Part shown: piece by piece, positions 1 to 4,852 of the stretch
How positions within the stretch are numbered: position 1 is the first letter of the stretch
Layout: each line of letters begins with the position of its first letter
Source of the DNA: Robiginitomaculum sp.
GTDB lineage: Bacteria; Pseudomonadota; Alphaproteobacteria; Caulobacterales; Maricaulaceae
Direction of reading: 5' to 3'
NCBI GenBank assembly: GCA_002733485.1
Contig: NVVU01000005.1
Location: 34,484 to 39,706 of the forward strand
Length of the DNA: 5,223 nucleotides
Notes under the pieces: generated by a model
Seen by the model: the letters and a program-made list of their open reading frames with translations, nothing else
Told to the model about the DNA's origin: nothing
The model's database searches: none
Position numbers and translations under genes: made by a program

Positions 1-1242
1 CCGGAAAAAGGCGCGCAGTCTGCCGAAGATTCTATGGACGAAATTTGTGCGCAGGTCGAAGGCGCGCATATGGTATTTATCACCGCCGGCATGGGCGGCG
101 GCACGGGCACTGGCGCGGCGCCAGTCATTGCGCGCATGGCCCGCGAGCGCGGTATTCTGACCGTTGGGGTGGTCACCAAGCCATTTCGTTTTGAAGGCGA
201 CCGGCGCATGCGCATTGCCGAACAGGGCATTGAAGATTTGCAAAGTGCGGTCGATACCCTGATCATTATTCCCAACCAGAATTTATTTCGCATTACCAAT
301 GACAAAACCACCGTGACGGATGCCTTTTCCATGGCTGATGAGGTCTTGCATTCGGGCGTGCGTGGTCTGACCAGTCTGATGGTGCAGCCGGGCTTGATCA
401 ATCTTGATTTTGCCGATGTGCGCACTGTAATGAACGAAATGGGCAAGGCACTGATGGGTACTGGCGAGGCTGGCGGCGAAGATCGCGCGGTCGAGGCCGC
501 ACGGGCAGCCATTGCCAATCCATTGCTGGATGATGTGGCCATTCGCGGAGCTCAGGGCGTGTTAATCAATATTACCGGCGGGGCCGATTTAACCCTGCAT
601 GAGGTAGATGAAGCCGCTGAACTGATCCGTGCCGAAGTGGACGAGGGTGCCAACATTATTGTGGGGGCCACCTTTGACGACAGTCTGAACGGCGTGATGC
701 GGGTATCCGTGGTGGCCACTGGCATTGATATGAACCAGAGCCAAAAAGCACCGCGCAAAACCGTATCGGCCCCCTTGGCCACATCGCGCCCAACTCATAC
801 ACTGGCGCATACGCCGCCCGTGGCCCCCGAGCCACCATTGGCCCCTGAACCACAGGTCTATGCCAGAGAAGAAGCACCTGTATCATCTCAGGAGGTGGAG
901 GAGCAGGCCCCGCTGCCTATGGCTGAAGAACAAGCCGTCATGCAGAGTCAGCCAGCACCAGAAGAAGAAAGACCTTTTGTTGCCGAAAGAGCGCCCGAAG
1001 AGATTCAGGAAGAGCAACCGCGTCAAAGCCGGTTTGGCCTTGGGTTTTTGGGCCTGCGCCGCAAACCCTCCGGCCCGCCGCCTGCCTTTATTGCTGATGA
1101 GCTGCCAAAAATGAACCATCACAGCGAGCCACGCCGCGAACCTCAGGCGCGCAAAGAGGAAGTCCCGACCGCCGATCTTTTTGGCGGCCATATCGACGAA
1201 GAACTTGAAATTCCTGCTTTTTTGCGCCGTCAGGCCAATTAA
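1..1242 (+). CDS. ftsZ: Cell division GTPase FtsZ, 5'-truncated by window edge
   Basis: FtsZ is the tubulin-like GTPase that polymerises into the cytoplasmic Z-ring and recruits the divisome. The reading frame is open from base 1, so the true start lies upstream; 413 residues are visible and roughly the first 70-80 are missing, judged from the position of the tubulin signature in E. coli FtsZ. Seen directly: the GTP-binding signature GGGTGTG (fragment residues 32-38, bases 94-114); the T7 synergy loop NLDFADVR with both aspartates needed for GTP hydrolysis across the subunit interface (around bases 400-423); the end of the globular domain near residue 242 (RVSVVATGID); a roughly 160-residue Pro/Glu-rich disordered linker; and the C-terminal peptide LEIPAFLRRQAN (bases 1204-1239), which in the family docks FtsA and other membrane tethers. 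The long linker is normal for Alphaproteobacteria. A small Gly/Leu/Arg island (SRFGLGFLGLRRK) interrupts it. lpxC follows after 103 bp. Identity is certain. Confidence 0.98.
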   Translation, partial: PEKGAQSAEDSMDEICAQVEGAHMVFITAGMGGGTGTGAAPVIARMARERGILTVGVVTKPFRFEGDRRMRIAEQGIEDLQSAVDTLIIIPNQNLFRITNDKTTVTDAFSMADEVLHSGVRGLTSLMVQPGLINLDFADVRTVMNEMGKALMGTGEAGGEDRAVEAARAAIANPLLDDVAIRGAQGVLINITGGADLTLHEVDEAAELIRAEVDEGANIIVGATFDDSLNGVMRVSVVATGIDMNQSQKAPRKTVSAPLATSRPTHTLAHTPPVAPEPPLAPEPQVYAREEAPVSSQEVEEQAPLPMAEEQAVMQSQPAPEEERPFVAERAPEEIQEEQPRQSRFGLGFLGLRRKPSGPPPAFIADELPKMNHHSEPRREPQARKEEVPTADLFGGHIDEELEIPAFLRRQAN

Positions 1243-1310
1243 AGCGACCTTTCTCGTCATAATCTGAAACGCAATATTTCTTGCCCTTGCCCGCGCCCTC
1301 GCCTTAGTGT

Positions 1311-1336
1311 GCCTGCCCATATCGGCATAGACAGGC
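1311..1336 (+). promoter_or_regulatory. Hairpin over the probable lpxC ribosome binding site
   Basis: The only Shine-Dalgarno-like bases before the lpxC GTG are ACAGG at 1331-1335, about 10 bases upstream. GCCTG (1311-1315) is the exact reverse complement of CAGGC (1332-1336), so the SD-like bases can pair into a 5-bp stem. An alternative inner stem TGCC/GGCA (1314-1317 with 1324-1327) would leave them free. This could tune lpxC translation, but short stems like this arise by chance; the regulatory role is inference. No terminator is visible in the 103-bp ftsZ-lpxC spacer, so read-through from ftsZ is plausible. Confidence 0.25.
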
Positions 1337-1345
1337 CAAACGACC

Positions 1346-2263
1346 GTGCATGATCCATTTCCATTTTCTGCCCCTCCCCGATGGCAGCACACCCTTGGCA
1401 AGACGGTACCCTGCGAAGGGATAGGCCTGCATACGGGCATTGAGGTCCGGCTCAGCCTTGGCCCGGCACCGGCGGACGCCGGGCTGGTTTTTATGCGCAA
1501 GGATGGTCCACACAGGTCGGCCAGCATCGCTCTGCATCCGCGTGCGGTCTGCCAAACCCGGCGCGGGACCAGCATAGGCAACGTAGACGGGGTCACTCTG
1601 GCCACTACCGAACATCTGTTAGCCGCTCTTGCGGCCTGCGGCATTGATAACGCGGTTATAGAGGTCAGCGGCCCGGAAATTCCGGCCATGGATGGCAGCG
1701 CCTTGGCCTTTGCTACCTTGATTAAAGAGGCTGTACCGGTGAGCCAAAACATCCCGCGACGTTATATCGAAGTGCTCAAAGCCATCACCTGTCTGGATGG
1801 CAATCGACAGGTCAGCTTAAAGCCCTCTACAATCCCCAAAATCAGCGCCCGTATTGATTATCCGGATACCCTGATTGGTGAACAAAGTTATCACTTTGAC
1901 GTTACAGCAACCGGGTTTATAAAAGATATCGCACCGGCCCGTACCTTTGCCCTGGCCCACGAAATCAAAGGCTTAAAAGAAGCAGGTCTGGCCCTTGGCG
2001 GTTCGCTGGACAATTGCATTCTGGTCGACGGCATGACCATACAAAACCCGGATAACCTGAGATTTTATGATGAATTTGTTCGCCATAAAATACTGGATAT
2101 TCTTGGCGATTTAGCCTTGGCCGGGGCGCCGGTGCTTGGGCATTTTATCTCAGATTGCGCCGGGCACTCCCTGAATAATACCCTGATCAGAACCCTGATG
2201 GATGATCCGGACGCGTGGCGCTGGAAGACGTTTACTGAGTCACCTGATAAGACAACGCTTTGA
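1346..2263 (+). CDS. lpxC: UDP-3-O-acyl-N-acetylglucosamine deacetylase LpxC
   Basis: LpxC is the cytosolic zinc amidase that removes the acetyl group from UDP-3-O-(3-hydroxyacyl)-GlcNAc, the first committed step of lipid A synthesis. The 305 residues equal the usual family length. Seen: GIGLHTG near residues 25-31; TEH with catalytic Glu89 and zinc ligand His90; the conserved IEVSGPEIPAMDGSA (105-119); ARTF (198-201) of the active site; GGSLDNCI (218-225); FVRHKILDILGD with zinc ligands His247 and Asp251 and Lys248; and GHSLNN with the catalytic His274. All catalytic residues are present, so the enzyme should be active. The start is GTG at 1346: an in-frame TAG at 1328 rules out a longer form except for an unlikely ACG, and the next in-frame ATG lies well inside the domain. 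An ATG at 1350 is in another frame. The C-terminus (ESPDKTTL) does not resemble the E. coli FtsH degradation tail, so turnover control is probably different (inference). It follows ftsZ, as usual in Alphaproteobacteria. Confidence 0.98.
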   Translation: MHDPFPFSAPPRWQHTLGKTVPCEGIGLHTGIEVRLSLGPAPADAGLVFMRKDGPHRSASIALHPRAVCQTRRGTSIGNVDGVTLATTEHLLAALAACGIDNAVIEVSGPEIPAMDGSALAFATLIKEAVPVSQNIPRRYIEVLKAITCLDGNRQVSLKPSTIPKISARIDYPDTLIGEQSYHFDVTATGFIKDIAPARTFALAHEIKGLKEAGLALGGSLDNCILVDGMTIQNPDNLRFYDEFVRHKILDILGDLALAGAPVLGHFISDCAGHSLNNTLIRTLMDDPDAWRWKTFTESPDKTTL

Positions 2264-2287
2264 CTTGAGACGAGAAAGCTCTATTCT
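2260..2287 (+). promoter_or_regulatory. Putative sigma70-type promoter for the downstream unknown gene
   Basis: TTGACT (2260-2265) is a near-consensus -35 box, followed after 16 bases by TATTCT (2282-2287) as a -10 box. The -35 box contains the TGA stop codon of lpxC (2261-2263). Transcription would start near 2294 and give a leader of about 100 bases before the ATG at 2392. A weaker alternative is an extended -10, TGC-TATTTA (2322-2330), with TTATCG (2302-2307) 17 bases upstream. No terminator is visible between lpxC and this promoter. Assignment is by eye; the -35 is convincing and the -10 mediocre. Confidence 0.5.
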
Positions 2288-2319
2288 TTTGCTGGAGCAA
2301 ATTATCGGCAGACAGTAGA

Positions 2320-2338
2320 TGTGCTATTTAATTGCACA
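2320..2338. promoter_or_regulatory. 19-bp operator-like dyad upstream of the unknown gene
   Basis: TGTGCTATTTAATTGCACA is a near-perfect palindrome: the outer arms TGTGC and GCACA match exactly and ATT/AAT match inside, leaving one T/T mismatch pair and the central base. AT-rich centres with GC-containing arms are typical of helix-turn-helix dimer sites. It covers the alternative -10 TATTTA and lies about 25-45 bases downstream of the predicted start from the stronger promoter, a position suited to repression. It could instead act as an RNA hairpin in the leader. It does not match CRP (TGTGA-N6-TCACA), FNR or alphaproteobacterial LexA consensus sites, so no regulator is named. Confidence 0.4.
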
Positions 2339-2391
2339 ATGAATACAACGTATTAGAGGTAGTTTGCAGAGCATCCGGGGGGCGTACCGTC

Positions 2392-3543
2392 ATGACCTGT
2401 GTTCGTTTTATTTGTGTTTTATGTGTTCTGTTGATCTCGCCAATGGCCCTTGCCGGACCGCTGGATGATGCGATTGCTGCCGAGCGCGTACGGGTTAGCG
2501 TTTGTGGAGACGGGCCAAGCATTGCCTTTCTTGGCGGTGCCGGGGCGGCAATGGCTACCACCAGCATGACAAGCCATGGCGGCATTACCGTCGTGGAAAG
2601 GTCCGGCATAGCCGAGCTGGAAGCAGAGATATGCCAGAACCCGGCGGCCTTTGATATCAGTACGCTGGCCAGTGCTGGCCAAATGGTGTTTTCCAAATTT
2701 ATGGCGACCGTGGCGTTTGATCCCACCATGGCAACTCCAAGCCCCTGGTCTATACAGGTTATGAATACCCAAACCGGGGCGCTGGTTTACCAGCAAAGCG
2801 CCATGATTAATTCCATGGACAATTTATCCGAAGTTAATGCACAGGCGATGACAGAACTTGCCTCTTTAATGACGTCCAGCAATTACCAATGCCAGAACCG
2901 CTATGTGCTGATTGCGGATCTGGATGTGAACCTGCGATGCAGCGGCAGCGCGCCTTCAGCAGATACATACCAAAGCTCCACTGCATATACGGTCCGTATT
3001 CGCGCCGAAAATATTGATATTAACGGCGCCCCGGGCGTACATGATGTTACGGGCACTTTGGGCCTAGTCAGCGGCACGGCGCAAACCAACATGGATTGGA
3101 GCATTGAGCGCCGTATGCGCGAATGTGATGTGACCATAAAAACCAGCAGAGAAATTAATTATGCCTTTCAGCCAACGCAGTTTCCGGCTTCTTTCAAGGT
3201 GATAATTCCCCAGCATATTGCCGGTAACTGGACCGTTCGCGTAATCTCGGGCAATTCGCCTCGCTTGCTTAAAGGCAATGCAATCATGACCTCAAAGATC
3301 GAGACACTGGCCTCGGGTGGGGATTGTTCTCCGGGGGGATCGCATCAGGCCACCACGCCTTATATGCACCGCGGTATGTCCGGCACCTTTGCTGCTTTTT
3401 CGGCCTCACCCTTTTGTGCACCGGAACGGGCCGTGGAGCCGGTGATGAACCAGATGCCGGATTTGGGCCTGCCCGGAAACACCTTACCAACATGCTATTC
3501 TAATCAAGGCCAGGTGCGCATGGTGTTACAGCGCATGCCTTAG
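2392..3543 (+). CDS. Unknown exported cysteine-rich protein, possible CsgG/LpoB-like N-domain
   Basis: I do not recognise this 383-residue protein by name. The ATG at 2392 is chosen because it begins directly with a Sec signal peptide: short polar start, hydrophobic stretch around residues 5-17, and an AxA-type cleavage site ALA|GP after residue 21. An in-frame TTG at 2332 would add 20 polar residues that bury the signal. There is no lipobox, so the product is predicted to be periplasmic, outer-surface or secreted. The mature chain has eight cysteines (38, 81, 167, 183, 245, 312, 342, 368), an even number that suggests disulfides. Residues 33-160 follow the CsgG/LpoB-like pattern: a strand (VRVSV), GITVVERSGIAELEAEI (64-80), a helix-strand stretch, then a strand ending in NTQTGALVY (125-133), much like 'vvER..l..l..E' and 'v.D..TG.v'. 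Residues 165-383 look beta-rich and unrecognised. The gene has its own putative promoter and separates lpxC from bamD, suggesting an envelope role (inference). The SD is poor (only a G run at 2377-2382). Confidence 0.85.
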   Translation: MTCVRFICVLCVLLISPMALAGPLDDAIAAERVRVSVCGDGPSIAFLGGAGAAMATTSMTSHGGITVVERSGIAELEAEICQNPAAFDISTLASAGQMVFSKFMATVAFDPTMATPSPWSIQVMNTQTGALVYQQSAMINSMDNLSEVNAQAMTELASLMTSSNYQCQNRYVLIADLDVNLRCSGSAPSADTYQSSTAYTVRIRAENIDINGAPGVHDVTGTLGLVSGTAQTNMDWSIERRMRECDVTIKTSREINYAFQPTQFPASFKVIIPQHIAGNWTVRVISGNSPRLLKGNAIMTSKIETLASGGDCSPGGSHQATTPYMHRGMSGTFAAFSASPFCAPERAVEPVMNQMPDLGLPGNTLPTCYSNQGQVRMVLQRMP

Positions 3544-3581
3544 CGGTCAGCCGCATTCAAATTCAACAATTATAGCGGCTA

Positions 3582-3606
3582 GGAACTGGGCGGGCACAAG
3601 TCAGTT
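3582..3606 (+). promoter_or_regulatory. Possible ECF-sigma (EcfG-like) promoter upstream of bamD
   Basis: GGAAC (3582-3586), 16 bases, then AGTT (3603-3606). The alphaproteobacterial general-stress sigma factor EcfG recognises GGAAC-N16/17-CGTT, so the -35 box is exact and the -10 box has one mismatch. It points toward bamD, whose start lies about 385 bases further on across the repeats. Envelope-stress control of bamD by an ECF sigma factor is known in E. coli (sigmaE), which makes the idea plausible but does not prove it. The E. coli sigmaE -10 is not present at proper spacing. Confidence 0.3.
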
Positions 3607-3615
3607 TTATCCACA
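3607..3615 (+). other. Perfect match to the DnaA box
   Basis: TTATCCACA is identical to the strongest DnaA-binding 9-mer. It lies directly after the possible ECF promoter, so bound DnaA would cover the start site. Only this one perfect copy was noticed in the window, and no AT-rich unwinding region or box cluster accompanies it, so it is not an origin. One chance match in about 5 kb is not very rare, so function is uncertain. Confidence 0.35.
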
Positions 3616-3695
3616 ATTTTCCAAGGAGAAAGCTGAGATAAAAAGGGATGTTTAAGGGGCGTTATTGGGACATATTGATTATTACAGCCTAGCCC

Positions 3696-3777
3696 TGTCA
3701 TTGCCGGGCGTTTTCCGGCCATCCAGAGCGGCCTCAACGCAGAGCTGGATTACCCGGATAAACCGGGTAATGGCACA
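3696..3777. repeat. Intergenic palindromic repeat element (REP/MITE-like), 82 bp
   Basis: Two arms, 3696-3726 and 3745-3777, form an imperfect inverted repeat around an 18-base centre; about two thirds of the arm bases pair, and the ends are TGTCATT on the left and AATGGCACA on the right. Each arm is itself a hairpin: ATTACCCGG-ATAAA-CCGGGTAAT (3749-3771) is perfect over 9 bp, and ATTGCCGG-N7-CCGGCCAT (3700-3722) has one mismatch. The plan GTCATT-hairpin-ATCCAG...CTGGAT-hairpin-AATGaC matches the dispersed palindromic elements common between alphaproteobacterial genes. It is non-coding, and its RNA would form a cruciform-like double hairpin. Confidence 0.7.
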
Positions 3778-3780
3778 AAG

Positions 3781-3854
3781 GGAGAAACGTACCCCCCCCT
3801 CAGCCTGAGGAATTTGCCAAGGAAATTATCTCGAAGGGCGAAGGATGGAGAAAC
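3781..3854. repeat. Second palindromic element with C8 tract and 8-bp flanking direct repeats
   Basis: GGAGAAAC occurs at 3781-3788 and again at 3847-3854, bracketing 58 bp. Inside are a run of eight C (3792-3799), the perfect palindrome CCTCAG-C-CTGAGG (3798-3810), and a short hairpin AATTT...AAATT (3811-3827), then TCTCGAAGGGCGAAGG. The order CCTCA-CCTGAGGA ... TCTCGAAGG resembles another family of dispersed repeats in Alphaproteobacteria. The flanking direct repeats could be a target duplication, but the motif is purine-rich and GGAGAAA also occurs at 3625-3631, so coincidence is possible. Confidence 0.45.
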
Positions 3855-3863
3855 AAAGCAGCC

Positions 3864-3893
3864 AACCTGCGCCAATACAGGGTTTTCTCTTTT
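3864..3893 (+). terminator. Weak terminator-like hairpin
   Basis: AACCTG (3864-3869) pairs with CAGG-TT (3878-3884, one bulged G) across an 8-base loop and is followed by the T-rich TTCTCTTTT (3885-3893). The arrangement is that of a factor-independent terminator on the + strand and could stop transcription from the unknown gene before bamD. The stem is short and bulged, so termination would be inefficient at best. Confidence 0.25.
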
Positions 3894-3991
3894 CAATCTG
3901 GGCAAAAGTGTGATTGTTCCAGCTTAGCGCTTCACCCGGGCAGGACTTCGGGGTAGATAGGGTTTTCATATCCATAAAATCAGACCGTATT

Positions 3992-4846
3992 ATGCCAAAT
4001 AAAATGCCAAAAATACTGACTGCATTGCTGCTTGCCTCCCTGGTTTTCACCGTCGGGTGTGGCAGCAAGGGCAAGAAAAAACTGGCCTATGTAGAGCGCC
4101 CCGCCGAGAAAATTTATCTGGAGGGGTATGACCGCATGGGCCGGCGGGACTGGCCTCGTGCGGTGCTTTTGTTTGACGAGGTGGAACGCCAGCACCCGTA
4201 TTCAGTCTGGGCCAGACGGTCCATGCTGATGGCGGCCTATGCCAATTACCAGGCCAATAAATATGAAGATGCCATCAATGCGGCACAGCGCTTTGTGGCC
4301 TTGCACCCGGGATCGCGCAGTGCGCCCTATGCCTATTACCTGATTGGGATTTGTCATTTTGAGCAAATCTCGGATGTAGGGCGCGACCAGACCGAAACCA
4401 AAAAAGCACTAGAAGGGTTGCGCCAGGTTGTGCGACGCTTTCCCAATAGCGAATACGCCCGTGATGCCCGACTGAAAATTGATCTGACCAATGACCAGCT
4501 GGCTGGCAAGGATATGGCTGTTGGCCGCTGGTATCTGAAACGCGGTTATAATCTGGCAGCCATTGCCCGTTTCCAGCACGTTATCGACGTCTATGAAACC
4601 ACCAGCCATACGCCAGAGGCCTTGCACCGTCTGGTCGAGGCCTATGTGCGTTTGGGCATAATGGACGAAGCGGTGCAGGTGGCTGCGGTGCTGGGGTATA
4701 ATTACCCTGGGACGGACTGGTACGAAGATACGTATCGTCTGCTTTCCAAAAACGGCGTTACCAACGTTGCCGAGGCTCAAGGCGATGAACACATGAAAAA
4801 AAACAAAGGCTCTTTCATCAGCCGTACCTGGAGACGCTTGTTCTGA
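3992..4846 (+). CDS. bamD: Outer-membrane assembly lipoprotein BamD (ComL)
   Basis: BamD is the essential lipoprotein partner of BamA in the BAM complex; on the periplasmic face of the outer membrane it helps fold beta-barrel proteins. The 284-residue length is normal for Alphaproteobacteria. Seen: a type II signal peptide (residues 1-22; K-rich start, hydrophobic 9-20) with lipobox TVGC and acylated Cys23; Thr at -3 is less usual than Leu. Gly at +2 does not signal inner-membrane retention. From about residue 38 come five tetratricopeptide-like helix pairs (roughly 38-70, 75-107, 112-155, 173-207, 209-242), with hallmarks such as YLEGYDRMGRRDWPRAV, ANKYEDAINAAQRFVALHPGS and FPNSEYARDAR. The tail is basic (SRTWRRLF). 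Start: ATG 3992 gives a compact signal peptide; ATG 4004 is an alternative, and an in-frame TTG at 3914 would add an unsuitable N-terminus. No good SD is visible. An A8 run lies near the end. recN follows after 6 bp, so the two are probably cotranscribed. Confidence 0.96.
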   Translation: MPNKMPKILTALLLASLVFTVGCGSKGKKKLAYVERPAEKIYLEGYDRMGRRDWPRAVLLFDEVERQHPYSVWARRSMLMAAYANYQANKYEDAINAAQRFVALHPGSRSAPYAYYLIGICHFEQISDVGRDQTETKKALEGLRQVVRRFPNSEYARDARLKIDLTNDQLAGKDMAVGRWYLKRGYNLAAIARFQHVIDVYETTSHTPEALHRLVEAYVRLGIMDEAVQVAAVLGYNYPGTDWYEDTYRLLSKNGVTNVAEAQGDEHMKKNKGSFISRTWRRLF

Positions 4847-4852
4847 TGGGCC

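Larger units (their letters stand above)
3544..3991. other. Gene-free, repeat-rich spacer before bamD
   Basis: About 450 bp with no convincing coding region on either strand. From left to right it holds a weak inverted repeat AGCCGC/GCGGCT (3549-3554 with 3575-3580, 20-base loop, no T-run) just after the unknown gene, a possible ECF-sigma promoter (3582-3606), a perfect DnaA-box match (3607-3615), two adjacent palindromic repeat elements (3696-3777 and 3781-3854), and a terminator-like hairpin (3864-3893). No clear sigma70 promoter for bamD could be picked by eye, although bamD probably needs one in this spacer. Each element is described separately. Confidence 0.7.

Noticed and set aside
860..1114. 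84-codon open frame overlapping the ftsZ linker in another + frame
   Set aside because: Out-of-frame reading of the Pro/Glu-rich linker; the sequence is rich in Lys, Arg, Pro and Trp with no domain, and ftsZ in frame reaches its conserved C-terminal peptide.
883..1752. 289-residue open frame on the minus strand spanning the ftsZ end, the spacer and the lpxC start
   Set aside because: It lies opposite two certain genes; the product is a low-order mix rich in Arg/Ala with no recognisable domain. It is a shadow of codon bias on the other strand.
2328..2796. Two overlapping minus-strand open frames opposite the unknown exported gene
   Set aside because: The + strand frame has a clean signal peptide and a 383-residue length; the antisense frames have no domain features or start signals.
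3543..3580. Terminator right after the unknown gene
   Set aside because: GCGG-TCAG-CCGC and AGCCGC/GCGGCT can pair but no T-run follows and the second loop is 20 bases, so it does not look like a factor-independent terminator.
3648..3692. Fourteen-codon open frame (ATG at 3648, TAG at 3690) in the spacer
   Set aside because: The AAGGAG at 3623-3628 is too far upstream and the nearer AAGGG abuts the ATG; length and composition give no support for a real leader peptide.
3792..3854. CRISPR repeat or array
   Set aside because: The direct repeats are only 8 bp with one interval and no regular spacing.
3943..3964. Second ECF-type promoter close to bamD (GGAC...GTT)
   Set aside because: The -35 element lacks one A of GGAAC and the -10 is just GTT, a match expected by chance.
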